Shown here one piece after another: positions 16,221 to 24,818 of a stretch of 64,000 bases of DNA; the first letter of the stretch is position 1, and each line of letters starts with the position of its first letter. This DNA is from Acinetobacter lwoffii (GTDB taxonomy: Bacteria > Pseudomonadota > Gammaproteobacteria > Pseudomonadales > Moraxellaceae): contig NZ_DCLL01000029.1 in assembly GCF_002321025.1 (NCBI RefSeq), positions 21,734 to 85,733 of the forward strand, read 5' to 3'. The notes under the pieces were generated by a model. It was not told the DNA's origin and made no database searches. It saw nothing but the letters and a program-made list of their open reading frames with translations. Position numbers and translations under genes: made by a program.

Positions 16221-16810
16221 GTGGAAGGTTTGTCACTCTAAAGTGGAAGGTCTGTCACTCTAAAGTGGAAGGTCTGTCACTCTAAAGTGGAAGGTCTGTC
16301 ACTCTAAAGTGGAAGGTTTGTCACTCTAAAGTGGAAGGTCTGTCACTAGGGTGGAAGGTTTGTCACTGCTATTTTTTAAACCGCTATTTTTATTTAAAAA
16401 TAATTTAAAAAACAATTATTTAATATGTTAATAAAGTCTCGTAACTAAGCCTTAAAGGTGGAATGATTGTCACTGTATATTTTTAACCTGTGGATAATCT
16501 GTTTTTATTGGATATTTCCTGATGATTATATGTGCAGTTATACCTTTCGAATCTAACTGAAAGGTGGAAGCCTTGTCACATCAGGGTTTCTATTTAATTT
16601 AACCTATCTGAATGTGGGTGAAAAAATAAAAATAGTCATTCTAAACTGTAATTTCGGGGGCTAAAGGTGGAAGGTCTGTCACTGTAGGGTGGAAATATTG
16701 TATTTAATTCCACTTTAAAGGCAAAAAACCGGATAATAACGCTTTTTTTTGATGACGGACCTTCCACTTTTAGAATCTTGTGGTGAAAGTCTTGAAAGTT
16801 TTTCCACTTT
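16221..16810. other. iteron-type plasmid replication origin
   Basis: Seven direct repeats of about GTGGAAGGTCTGTCACTCTA begin at 16221, 16243, 16265, 16287, 16309, 16331 and 16351, spaced 22 bp apart except the last (20 bp). This is two helical turns each, so all lie on one face. Diverged copies begin at about 16458, 16564, 16667 and 16689. Inverted partial copies (CTTCCACTTTT at about 16761-16771 and TTCCACTTTT at about 16802-16811) lie just before rep. A perfect DnaA box (TGTGGATAA) is at 16489-16497. Direct iterons serve initiation and inverted ones commonly repress rep; these roles are inferred. Confidence 0.9.
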
Positions 16811-16849
16811 TGTATATAAAAACTAAGTCAAATTATAAATATCACGGTT

Positions 16850-18022
16850 ATGACAGAATCTGAACCATTGCAAGAAGAAACGAATTATATTCCCTACTGT
16901 ATAGGCAACATTCGCCATAATGGCGTTGTCAGTACCAGTAACCGATTAATTCGCCCAATCGAGTTGTCATCCAATGAATATAAGGCACTTCTATATGCAA
17001 TGGCGGTTGCGAATTATAGTGAGAAAAATAAGGTAAATAGTGAAATTACCGAACAAACTTATATTTATTTGTATAAGGATGATTTGGCAGATTTACTAGG
17101 ATTAAATAAACGTAATTCAATTAATGTTGCAATAGATCGGATCTATAAAGAGCTTTCATCCCGAGTAGCTCATTTTATTATTGAGGAGCCTGCTGATAAT
17201 GGTAAGAGAAAGACTAAAAAAGTACATTCTGTCGTTCCCATTATCCGTGAGTTAAGATGGGAAGATGACTCTAAAAATGCAATTCAGATTCGTTTTACCA
17301 GTGAGGTGTTGCCGTATTTCACTCAACTGGCTGGGGGTAATTTTACTACCTATCAGCTAAAACATCTTTTTGCCCTAGATTCTGTTGCCAGTATGAGTCT
17401 TTATACTTATTTCATTAAAAACGAATTTAAGTACGCCAATCAAAAGAGTTATGAAGTGCCATTACTTTTAGAAAACTTGAAAGCACTGATTGATATTAAT
17501 GAAACCAAATATGATCGCTGGGTAGATTTTAGACGCTATGTATTAGACAAAATAGTGGCAGAAATTAACGAAAATACAGATCTACAATTAGAGTATGAAA
17601 CCGTTAAGAAAGGCCGTCCAATTGTAGGTGTGAATTTTAAACTGCATCATCGGATTGCTGATAAGGCACTGGATGAAATTGCAGTGATCGAAAAAATCTA
17701 TCTTGATGTTCCATTTGAAGACAATGCATCCGTAAAAGAATTAGGGGCTAAATTCGATACGAATGTACGTTCTTGGTATATTTTTAATAATGATGAAAAT
17801 TATCAGCAGTTCAAGAAGTGGTTTAAAAAAGTAGGATGCCTCACTGACTCTCAAGCAAATATTGTCATTAATGACACTTTATTCCAAATGGATTTTGCTG
17901 AAATTGGTATGGGGCTGAATGACTTTAAACGAAATATGAAGCATAAACTTAAAAACAATCCGGAATTCGTTCAAAGTATTCGTGAAAGACTGAATGATAT
18001 TTTTGGTAAAGAGCTGATCTAG
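16850..18022 (+). CDS. Rep_3 superfamily replication initiator with a C-terminal DUF5710-like domain
   Basis: A 390-aa plasmid initiator. Residues ~20-270 show the two-winged-helix Rep_3 fold (RLIRPIELSSNEYKALLYAM, LTxxQLKHLFAL-type segment, SMSLYTYFIK). It should bind the iterons immediately upstream. From residue ~281 an extra segment (IYLDVPFEDNASVKELGAKF, then RSWYIFNN and FKKWFKKVG) matches the DUF5710 pattern of a small domain often attached to plasmid DNA-processing enzymes. A further C-terminal tail runs to residue 390. Typical Acinetobacter Rep_3 proteins are shorter and lack this domain. The ATG at 16850 lies just after the inverted iterons; no strong ribosome binding site is visible, as in many autoregulated rep genes. 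Confidence 0.88.
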   Translation: MTESEPLQEETNYIPYCIGNIRHNGVVSTSNRLIRPIELSSNEYKALLYAMAVANYSEKNKVNSEITEQTYIYLYKDDLADLLGLNKRNSINVAIDRIYKELSSRVAHFIIEEPADNGKRKTKKVHSVVPIIRELRWEDDSKNAIQIRFTSEVLPYFTQLAGGNFTTYQLKHLFALDSVASMSLYTYFIKNEFKYANQKSYEVPLLLENLKALIDINETKYDRWVDFRRYVLDKIVAEINENTDLQLEYETVKKGRPIVGVNFKLHHRIADKALDEIAVIEKIYLDVPFEDNASVKELGAKFDTNVRSWYIFNNDENYQQFKKWFKKVGCLTDSQANIVINDTLFQMDFAEIGMGLNDFKRNMKHKLKNNPEFVQSIRERLNDIFGKELI

Positions 18023-18024
18023 CG

Positions 18025-18051
18025 AAAAGTGTAGCAACTTGCTACACTTTT
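18025..18051. terminator. palindromic terminator after rep, duplicate of the parB palindrome
   Basis: AAAAGTGTAGCAA-C-TTGCTACACTTTT begins 3 bp after the rep stop and is followed by TT. It is identical in both arms to the palindrome at 14277-14305. Confidence 0.8.
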
Positions 18052-18109
18052 TTAGATATATGTTCGTAAAGAATACAAGTGGTAAGGACCCTAGGATAAA
18101 AACGACTCT

Positions 18110-18209
18110 GTTGCATAAAGGCTTTAGAGATAGATCTTCCCTAAGTTATACAAATTCAAGTGACAACTTGGGTATGAGGTCTGCCTAATTTCTTAAATCT
18201 ATTCAAAAC
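18110..18209. mobile_element. short IS-end-like remnant
   Basis: On the minus strand this segment reads as a transposase-like tail (NRFKKLGRPHTQVVT then stop) followed by TTATGCAACAGAGTC, resembling the right end of an IS5-like element. It is only ~100 bp and is cut by the IS66 end at about 18210. Low confidence. The remaining bases 18052-18109 hold nothing I can identify. Confidence 0.3.
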
Positions 18210-18447
18210 GTAAGCGTTCGCTGAACACACCTTATGAACTCATCCTATAAGCCTTAATTTAGTCCCTACTTAAAAACAAGTGGGGACTAAATTTATGACT
18301 ACAAATAACCAGACATCCATCACATCTCTTGAGAAAAAACGAAGAATATGCAGTGCTGAATTTAAACAGCAGATCGTTCAGGCTTGTAAAGCACCGGACG
18401 TTTCAATTGCTTCAGTCGCTTTGCAACATGGATTGAATACAAATTAA
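18210..18447 (+). mobile_element. IS66-family left end with truncated tnpA
   Basis: GTAAGCGTTCGCTGAACAC (from 18210) is a typical IS66 terminal repeat. ATG 18295 opens a tnpA frame (MTTNNQTSITSLEKKRRICS, then EFKQQIVQACKAPDVSIASV) that stops after 50 codons at 18445-18447, where an IS3-family element begins. The rest of tnpA, tnpB and tnpC is missing. Confidence 0.75.
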
Positions 18448-18509
18448 TGTGGTTCCGTTAATTAGACCACTCAATTTAGTTTTATAAGTGATAAATCCGC
18501 TCTAAATAT

Positions 18510-19343
18510 TTAAATTATGCTGCCATTACATTTTAGTAAATGTTGATCATAAAATTCATTTGGTGTTGCCTTATTCAAACTTGAATGAGGACGTATCATG
18601 TTATAAAAATCCAAATATTCAGCAATTGATAGTTTCGCTTGTTTAACCGTATCGTAAGCCTTCAAATAGACTTCCCCATGCTTCACGCTACGCCATAACC
18701 GCTCAATCATCACATTATCTATCCACCGTCCTTTCCCATCCATACTGATACAGATATTTCGCAATTTTAACTCATTCAAAAATGCCTCGCTTGTGAATTG
18801 ACTGCCTTGGTCTGTATTAAACACCTCTGGACAACCATATTTCGCAATTGCTTCTTGCAACGCATCTATGCAAAAGTCTGTTTCCATACTGATCGATACA
18901 CGATGAGCCAGTACTTTATGACTATGCCAATCTATAATTGCACACAGATAGACAAAGCCTTTAGCCATAGGAATGTACGTGATATCTGTACACCAGACTT
19001 GATTAGAGTGATCTATGACCATGTTTTTCAACAGATATGGGAAAATACGGTGTGCAAGATTAGGCTTACTGGTATTGGGTTTGGGATACAAGGCATGTAT
19101 TCCCATCAAGCGCATTAAACGTCGGACTTTACGCCGACCTATTTGATGCCCTTGACGCTGTAGCATATCTCGTATCATTCGACTGCCCATAAATGGGTAG
19201 TCGAGATGAATTTCATCGATCAGACGCATCAAACTCAAATCAGTTGATGAAATCTCTTTGGGCTTGTAATACAACGTACTGCGATTGATTTGAATCAATT
19301 GCGATTGTTGTCGTACCGAAAGTTGATGGGTCTTATCGATCAT
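18510..19343 (-). CDS. IS3-family transposase OrfB (DDE integrase domain)
   Basis: A 277-aa transposase catalytic subunit with an N-terminal HTH_21-like segment (SRMIRDMLQRQGHQIGRRKV) and an rve integrase core. The core carries the DDE triad: D in WCTDITYIP, D in FNTDQGSQFT, and E in MIERLWRSVK. It ends normally with IRPHSSLNKATPNEFY. In this family OrfB is made as an OrfAB fusion by frameshifting. Because orfA upstream is broken, the copy is probably immobile on its own. Confidence 0.9.
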   Translation of the reverse strand: MIDKTHQLSVRQQSQLIQINRSTLYYKPKEISSTDLSLMRLIDEIHLDYPFMGSRMIRDMLQRQGHQIGRRKVRRLMRLMGIHALYPKPNTSKPNLAHRIFPYLLKNMVIDHSNQVWCTDITYIPMAKGFVYLCAIIDWHSHKVLAHRVSISMETDFCIDALQEAIAKYGCPEVFNTDQGSQFTSEAFLNELKLRNICISMDGKGRWIDNVMIERLWRSVKHGEVYLKAYDTVKQAKLSIAEYLDFYNMIRPHSSLNKATPNEFYDQHLLKCNGSII

Positions 19344-19383
19344 TTTTTGCCGCTCAGCTGCCCTATTTTTCTGAGTGCACCTT

Positions 19384-19645
19384 CTAAAAGATTAATTTGC
19401 AATACCTGATGTCATATCTTGGCATGTAGAGCTTTGAGGTCAATCTCAGGTTCTTGTTGTGCTGTTGGTCGTGAAAAATACTGATTGATTGCTCAAGCAG
19501 TTGATTTTCCCAATCAATTATTTGGTTTTGATGTAAATCGAATTGAGTAGAAAGTTCAGCGAGTGTGTGGTCGCCTTTTAATTGCTGCGAGAGCAACTTT
19601 AACTTTAAAATCTGCTGAATGATTACGACGTTTTCTTCGTGTCAT
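19384..19645 (-). pseudogene. IS3-family OrfA, frameshifted
   Basis: The frame starts at ATG 19643-19645 with MTRRKRRNHSADFKVKVALA, the usual OrfA helix-turn-helix N-terminus. It shifts register near 19575-19585 (continuing as GDHTLAELSTQFDLHQNQII in another frame) and again near 19430 before the usual LEGALRKIG leucine-zipper tail. At least two lesions prevent a full OrfA. Confidence 0.75.
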
Positions 19646-19931
19646 GCTTGACTCCAAAAACAAGCATTTCCCATGCTTATTGGGGAGTAGATTATCACTT
19701 ATAGGCATGGTCTAAAATCCTAGACCCACATCACAGGTATTTGGACCACAGGCTGAGCTCGAAGGCCCGATAGGACAGCAACAACATACAATCCACGTAA
19801 AAAATCACAAAATCTTCATCTTCGTTTTATTAAGATGAGTATGGTCAACTTGATCTGACCCAGATACAGAGAGATAGCGTTAAATTTTATCGCTCAATTT
19901 TTATTTTAAAAATGAAAGTAAGCAGAGGTAT

Positions 19932-20198
19932 GTGGTGCGTAAAGTAATTGAATATGCGGGAGCAGATCTGTCAAGGATCATTGAAATGGCCTGGGAAGAT
20001 CGCACCCCATTTGAAGCCATCCAGCGTGAGTTTGGCTTAAATGAAACTGCAGTGATTCGCTTGATGCGGAAAAATATGAAAGCATCGAGTTTTAAAATGT
20101 GGCGTGAACGAGTCACCGGCCGAAAAACTAAACATCTGCAACTGCGTTCACCCGATGTGATACGAGCCTATTGTTCACGGCAATACAAGCGTTTCTAA
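19932..20198 (+). CDS. DUF2805/TIGR03643 family protein
   Basis: An 88-aa protein with the family pattern (IIEMAWEDRTPFEAIQREFG, ETAVIRLMRKNMK, SFKMWRERVTGRKTKH). Its function is unknown. In many proteobacteria it sits beside a photolyase-like gene and a DUF2256 gene, exactly as here. It starts with GTG (19932 or 19935) after GCAGAGG. Its stop codon overlaps that of the convergent DUF2256 gene by two bases. It resembles a helix-turn-helix protein and might act with the photolyase-like enzyme, but this is inference. Confidence 0.8.
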   Translation: MVRKVIEYAGADLSRIIEMAWEDRTPFEAIQREFGLNETAVIRLMRKNMKASSFKMWRERVTGRKTKHLQLRSPDVIRAYCSRQYKRF

Positions 20199-20347
20199 GC
20201 GTTTGATTTTGACCGCCGTCTAGACTCACGTTTACATCGTTCAGAACAGTATCTGACTTCCTCCCAGCAGCGTTGCCATTTCTTGCACCAAGTAAAAGGG
20301 CGCAAGCAGTGAATACAGGTTTTTTCAGGGAGATGCTGTTTTTTCAT
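20195..20347 (-). CDS. DUF2256 small cysteine-rich protein
   Basis: A 50-aa protein with ATG at 20345-20347 and TAG at 20195-20197. It begins MKKQHLPEKTCIHCLRPFTW and has two CxxC-like pairs (CIHC and CSERC spaced by WCKKWQRCWEEVRY), the hallmark of the DUF2256 zinc-ribbon-like family. It lies 3 bp downstream of the photolyase-related gene on the same strand, so the two are co-transcribed. The function is unknown; the conserved linkage suggests a role with the photolyase-like flavoprotein. Confidence 0.8.
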   Translation of the reverse strand: MKKQHLPEKTCIHCLRPFTWCKKWQRCWEEVRYCSERCKRESRRRSKSNA

Positions 20348-20350
20348 GGT

Positions 20351-21874
20351 TTATAACTCATCGATCTGGCTGAGAAGCTGTTGGGCATGGCTGATGATCT
20401 GCGGCCGATCTTGAAGTTTATCTAGCTGGCGATAGATCATGCCCATACGTGGATGATTACGGAATGTCGCTTCATACCGGATCATGAAATACCAGTACAG
20501 GCTATTGAATGGACAGCTGTCCGGCTCGGTGCGGGTTTTGACACTGTAGCTACAGTGCTTGCAGTAATCCGACATCTTATGGATGTAATTGCCCGAAGCG
20601 GCATAAGGCTTGCTAGCCATCAAGCCGCCATCGGCATGCATCACCATGCCCAACGTATTCGGCAATTCTACCCATGCATAGGCATCGGCATACACCGCCA
20701 AGTACCATTCACTGATCTGATGGGGATCAACACCGCTCAATAAGGCAAAATTGCCAGTCACCATCAGACGCTGGATATGATGTGCATAGGCATGCTGAAA
20801 GGTATTGCGGAAACACTGCGTCATACAGTTCATCCGTGTACGGCCGGTCCAGTAAAATTGCGGCAGCGGTGCTGAGTGCTGCAGCACGTTGCGGCTGGCG
20901 TATTCGGGCATGTTCAGCCAGTAAATCCCGCGGACATATTCGCGCCAGCCCAGAATCTGCCGAATAAACCCTTCCACGGCATTCAGTGGCGCATGACCAG
21001 CATGGTAAGCCGCTTCTGCGGCATCACAGACTTCTCGGGGCAGCAATAGGCCGCAGTTCAGATAAGGTGAGAGCAGGCTGTGAAACAGCGTGTCTGCACC
21101 CTGAACCATGGCATCCTGATAATCGCCAAAGTGCGGCAAACTGTGGTCAATAAAATGCTGCAGCGCGCGCAGCGCATCATTGCGCGTGGTGGCCCAGCGG
21201 AAGTTGTCAAGGCTGCCAGCGTGAAGCGGAAACTCGCGCTCAACCATTTGCATTACATCCAGATCAATCTGATCGCGTTCAAAATGAAGTGTTGGAGGCA
21301 ATGGTGGAGTGCCTGACCATGCCTTGCGATTGGCGCTGTCATAGTTCCACTGTTGTCCAAGCGGCTGCTGTCTCTGCATCAAATAACCGGTCTGTTTACG
21401 CATTTCCCGGTAAAAATATTCCATGCGCAATGTCTGGTAGCGGCTGGCCCAGTGCCGGAACTGCTCCGGGCTACAGAAAAAACGATCGTCATCCAGACAC
21501 TGTACCGGCAGTTGCAGCTGCTGGCTCCAGTGCTTTTCAATCTGCTGCTGCAGGCGGTATTCCCCGCATCGGGTCATTACCAATTCTGTGACGGGGAACA
21601 GCAGTTGCTGTGCCTGTACGAAATCCAGCAGGCTACGAATCGGACTGCCGTACTGAAAAGCATGGTAACGTACACGCCAGCCTTCCGCTTTGAGCTCTTT
21701 GGCAAAATGCCGCATTGCGCTAAAAATCAGGGCAATTTTCTGCGGATGATGGGCGACATAAGTCGCTTCCTCAACCACTTCGGCCATCAGGATCACATCC
21801 CGGGTACGGTCCAGCGCTTTAAGCGTAGCGAGCTGATGATGAAGCTGGTCACCTAAAATTAAACCGAAACGCAT
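20351..21874 (-). CDS. cryptochrome/photolyase-related protein (FeS-BCP type)
   Basis: A ~507-aa protein of the deoxyribodipyrimidine photolyase-related (PhrB-like, FeS-containing bacterial cryptochrome/photolyase) family. Members bind FAD and a [4Fe-4S] cluster and repair (6-4) photoproducts or sense light. The N-terminus RFGLILGDQLHHQL is the antenna/Rossmann domain. The C-terminal FAD domain includes QILGWREYVRGIYW, and the cluster cysteines appear in YCKHCSYSVKTRT and SCPFNSLYW, where FNSLYWYF is diagnostic. ATG 21874 is chosen because GGAAGG lies 6 nt upstream; the frame extends to 21895. The gene is GC-rich compared with the plasmid core. Confidence 0.9.
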   Translation of the reverse strand: MRFGLILGDQLHHQLATLKALDRTRDVILMAEVVEEATYVAHHPQKIALIFSAMRHFAKELKAEGWRVRYHAFQYGSPIRSLLDFVQAQQLLFPVTELVMTRCGEYRLQQQIEKHWSQQLQLPVQCLDDDRFFCSPEQFRHWASRYQTLRMEYFYREMRKQTGYLMQRQQPLGQQWNYDSANRKAWSGTPPLPPTLHFERDQIDLDVMQMVEREFPLHAGSLDNFRWATTRNDALRALQHFIDHSLPHFGDYQDAMVQGADTLFHSLLSPYLNCGLLLPREVCDAAEAAYHAGHAPLNAVEGFIRQILGWREYVRGIYWLNMPEYASRNVLQHSAPLPQFYWTGRTRMNCMTQCFRNTFQHAYAHHIQRLMVTGNFALLSGVDPHQISEWYLAVYADAYAWVELPNTLGMVMHADGGLMASKPYAASGNYIHKMSDYCKHCSYSVKTRTEPDSCPFNSLYWYFMIRYEATFRNHPRMGMIYRQLDKLQDRPQIISHAQQLLSQIDEL

Positions 21875-21895
21875 AGCCCTTCCAGACCCGATCAA

Positions 21896-22263
21896 AGATA
21901 GTCTAGTGTAAAGCCAGACAGTTCAATTTTTTGTGAAAACACAGATCAGTCCGCATGTTCAGTAAATTCAACCCGACCAGATGATCTGCTGACATTGCAC
22001 ATGAATCATGATTGCTACAATAACAGAGTGTTCATCTCTATAATGCTACATCCAGTTGATGAAATTCGCGTCGCATTATTCCTGAAGACATAATTGTTGT
22101 GAAAATTATGTGATTTTAATCAAAAAGATACAAATTATTATGGTTGTAATTCAGGCAACGTGCGCCTAGTATCTAAATAGAAGTTACTCCATGTAAACTT
22201 CCTTAGTTTTGTCCCATACATCCCCAGTATGGGATTTTTTTTAATCAGGGAATTCTCACGAGC
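21896..22263. other. divergent intergenic region with terminator-like hairpin
   Basis: This 368-bp gap separates the photolyase-related gene (minus) from nudC (plus). It contains CCTTAGTTTTG followed by a hairpin TCCCATAC/GTATGGGA (22212-22234) and eight T residues (to 22242), only 21 bp before the nudC ATG. The arrangement may be the terminator of a short upstream transcript (small RNA) or a leader attenuator. Related CCTTAGTTT-hairpin-T8 modules occur at 44324-44365 and 46163-46200. Confidence 0.5.
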
Positions 22264-23031
22264 ATGCATTCAAAAGCGTATATTTTTAGACAGCAGCAAT
22301 TACTGGTGGATGAGCATTTTCAGTTGCCGCAGGTAGCCAAACTGCAGCACGACTTGAACTTGACGGAAAATGGCGAGATCATTGCTCGTGACCTGAAAGA
22401 AGACGAACCGGTGCCTGAAGGTTATCAGCTGGTTCCGATCCGACAACTAGTGCAAGTCTGGAACAGACCACAATTTGAAGAGGCCAGCCGTGCGGTACAG
22501 TTACTGGAATGGCGCCGTAACCACCGCTTTTGCAGTAAATGCGGCCATGCCACCCAGCAACACGCCAGCCAGTATGCCATGGTCTGTCCATCCTGTGGCT
22601 ATAACCAGTATCCACGGGTGAATCCCTGTGTGATTACCATCATTACCCGGGGCGAAGATGAAATTCTGCTGGCAAAAAATGCCCGCAATAAAACCCAAAT
22701 GTACAGTCTGATTGCCGGCTTTGTTGAAGTCGGAGAAACCCTGGAAGAGGCAGTCCGCCGTGAAACCCTAGAAGAAGTTGGGCTGCAGATCAAAAACATT
22801 CAATATCTGGCCAGCCAGCCGTGGCCGTTTCCCAGCAATCTGATGATGGCCTTCAAGGCGGAATATCATACAGGGGACATTCAAATTCAGGAAAATGAAC
22901 TGAGCGATGCGCAGTTTTTCAAATTTGATCAGTTACCCGAAATTCCGTTCAAGGGCAGTATTGCCTATGCCATGATTCAGCATGTGATGCATGGTACCCC
23001 TGTGGCAGATGACAGCAAAGAATGGCTTTAA
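22264..23031 (+). CDS. nudC: NAD(+) diphosphatase NudC
   Basis: A 255-aa Nudix hydrolase that cleaves NADH/NAD+ to NMN and AMP and removes NAD caps from RNA. It has a zinc ribbon (FCSKCGH and CPSCGYNQYPRVNP, residues ~91-120), the Nudix box GFVEVGETLEEAVRRETLEE followed by VGL, and the NADH-pyrophosphatase signature SQPWPFPSN. ATG 22264 comes 21 bp after a T-rich hairpin. It appears monocistronic and lies between the light-response and lipid genes; its link to them is unclear. Confidence 0.93.
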   Translation: MHSKAYIFRQQQLLVDEHFQLPQVAKLQHDLNLTENGEIIARDLKEDEPVPEGYQLVPIRQLVQVWNRPQFEEASRAVQLLEWRRNHRFCSKCGHATQQHASQYAMVCPSCGYNQYPRVNPCVITIITRGEDEILLAKNARNKTQMYSLIAGFVEVGETLEEAVRRETLEEVGLQIKNIQYLASQPWPFPSNLMMAFKAEYHTGDIQIQENELSDAQFFKFDQLPEIPFKGSIAYAMIQHVMHGTPVADDSKEWL

Positions 23032-23151
23032 TCCGGAAACCAGTCTAGGGCTTTTTCAACAGTACTCCTGCTGAATCACATCATTTCGTCTTCACGCTTT
23101 GTTCACATGCTATTGAGTTATCTTAAGCCTAAAATCAAACAAGGCTAAAAA

Positions 23152-23700
23152 ATGAAGATGCTATTCAAGTCTGTTTTGGCAGCGACAACGCTGGCGATAA
23201 TCAGCTTAAGCTTTACTACGCAAGCTGAAACGGTTACACCTCAGGCAGTCGATCAGGTAGATATCCAACGGTATGCGGGCAAGTGGTATGAAATTGCGCA
23301 TCTACCAATGTATTTTCAGCGTAAGTGTGTATCCAATATCACTGCACAATATAGGGTCAATGCTAACCAGACTATGGGGGTATTAAATAGCTGCCGTATT
23401 GCCAGTGGAGAGATGATCAGCTCCGAAGGTATTGCCTATCCACAAAATGAAGGGAACAGCAAACTCAAGGTCAGCTTTTTGCCGCAAGGTTTGCGCTGGA
23501 TGCCTTTTACCAAAGGTCATTATTGGGTGTTAAGAGTTGACCCGGAATATAAAGTGGCGCTAGTAGGTGGACCAAGCAGTAAATACCTGTGGATTTTGTC
23601 GCGTGAACCGCAACTGGATGAAGCCACCTACCAGTCGTATCTGGAGACTGCGAAACACTATGGTTACGACATCACAAAGTTAATCAAATTACCGCATTAA
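23152..23700 (+). CDS. Blc-like lipocalin, exported
   Basis: A 182-aa bacterial lipocalin. A signal peptide (LAATTLAIISLSFTTQA, cleavage near residue 25) precedes the lipocalin fold, marked by the GKWYEIAHLP motif and the conserved RKCVSNITAQY. The C-terminus has YLWILSREPQLDE. Escherichia coli Blc is an outer-membrane lipoprotein, but here no lipobox cysteine follows the signal peptide, so the product is probably a soluble periplasmic lipid carrier. A lipid-binding protein fits the lipid operon that begins 130 bp downstream. A terminator follows the gene. Confidence 0.88.
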   Translation: MKMLFKSVLAATTLAIISLSFTTQAETVTPQAVDQVDIQRYAGKWYEIAHLPMYFQRKCVSNITAQYRVNANQTMGVLNSCRIASGEMISSEGIAYPQNEGNSKLKVSFLPQGLRWMPFTKGHYWVLRVDPEYKVALVGGPSSKYLWILSREPQLDEATYQSYLETAKHYGYDITKLIKLPH

Positions 23701-23713
23701 TCTGCTACCCTTT

Positions 23714-23752
23714 GGCCGAACTGCCTAGACTCTTACAGTTCGGCTTTTTTTC
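23714..23752 (+). terminator. intrinsic terminator after the lipocalin gene
   Basis: GCCGAACTG and CAGTTCGGC form a 9-bp GC-rich stem with a ~12-nt loop followed by TTTTTTT, starting 14 bp after the stop codon. Confidence 0.85.
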
Positions 23753-23831
23753 ACTTCACAGAAAATTCATATCTGACTGATTAGACTCATCAAATAGAAT
23801 AAAGACAGTCACTTAAAATTAGGATGAGTCC

Positions 23832-24818
23832 ATGTTGAAAAGTCTGATACGATGGATAGACAGCTGGTCTACAACCTCACAGCCTGAAGCACTGACTGCT
23901 GAAAACAGCAAGATTCAGTGGGTCCGTATTTTTCCCTTTATTTTGCTGCATCTGGCCTGTCTCGCCGTGTTCTGGGTGGGTGTGTCATGGTTTGCACTGG
24001 GCTTTATGCTAGCATTCTACTTAATCCGCATGTTTTCCATCACGGCTTTTTTTCATCGCTATCTGTCGCATAAAACTTTTCAGACCTCGCGCCCGGTACA
24101 GTTCCTGTTTGTATTACTGGGCACCATGAGTGCGCAGCGTGGTCCGCTCTGGTGGGCAGCTCATCACCGTTATCACCACCGCTATACCGATACCTTGCAA
24201 GACCCGCATTCATCCACGCATGGTTTTTGGTATAGCCATGTCGGCTGGTTTCTGAATGAATATAATTTTGCTACGCGTAAAGAGGTGATCAAGGACTGGC
24301 TGAAATATCCAGAACTGATTTGGCTGGACCGTTTTAGTTTGATTGTGGTGTTGCTGACTGCGGGCGGGATTTATGCACTAGGCGAATGGCTGGCCATCAC
24401 TTGGCCGCAACTCGGGACGTCCGGCCTGCAATTGCTGGTCTGGGGCTTTATGGTTTCCACGGTGTTATTGATCCATGCGACCTTGTGCATCAATTCATTG
24501 GCGCATCATTATGGCAGCCGTGATTTTGAGACGGATGACCACAGCCGTAACAATTTATTTCTGTCACTCATCACCTTAGGCGAAGGCTGGCATAACAATC
24601 ATCATTACTATGCTGGTAGTACCCGGCAGGGTTTTTACTGGTGGCAGATTGATGTGACCTATTACTTGCTGAAACTCATGTCCTGGCTGGGACTGGTCTG
24701 GGGCCTCAAGCCCATTCCGGCACGGATTTATGAAGCCAGTAAAATCGCTCAGGCTCGAAAACATAAAAAAGCTGCTACTGCCGACACTCACACGATTCAA
24801 TCGAAGGAATCACCATGA
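23832..24818 (+). CDS. acyl-CoA/fatty-acid desaturase
   Basis: A 328-aa integral membrane desaturase of the delta-9 type that introduces a double bond into acyl chains using a di-iron centre. It carries the three histidine boxes HRYLSH, HHRYHH and HNNHH (EGWHNNHHYYAGS) between hydrophobic segments (~30-75 and ~175-220). It is the first gene of an operon whose next gene overlaps its stop by 4 bp. Its product would supply unsaturated chains to the cyclopropane-synthase-like methyltransferases further down the operon. The high GC is shared by the whole block. Confidence 0.9.
   Translation: MLKSLIRWIDSWSTTSQPEALTAENSKIQWVRIFPFILLHLACLAVFWVGVSWFALGFMLAFYLIRMFSITAFFHRYLSHKTFQTSRPVQFLFVLLGTMSAQRGPLWWAAHHRYHHRYTDTLQDPHSSTHGFWYSHVGWFLNEYNFATRKEVIKDWLKYPELIWLDRFSLIVVLLTAGGIYALGEWLAITWPQLGTSGLQLLVWGFMVSTVLLIHATLCINSLAHHYGSRDFETDDHSRNNLFLSLITLGEGWHNNHHYYAGSTRQGFYWWQIDVTYYLLKLMSWLGLVWGLKPIPARIYEASKIAQARKHKKAATADTHTIQSKESP

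Larger units (their letters stand above)
18448..19730 (-). mobile_element. IS3-family (IS51/IS150-like) insertion sequence
   Basis: Imperfect terminal repeats (TGTGGTTCCGTTAATTAGAC at the left; complement of TAAAATCCTAGACCCACA at the right) bracket an intact orfB and a damaged orfA on the minus strand. The IS interrupts the IS66 fragment. The flanking three bases (TAA left, TCA right) do not match, so no clear target duplication remains. To its right, 19731-19920 holds no gene I can support. Confidence 0.75.

Noticed and set aside
16221..16370. CRISPR-like array of direct repeats
   Set aside because: The repeats are contiguous 22-bp units without unique spacers and lie upstream of rep; they are iterons.
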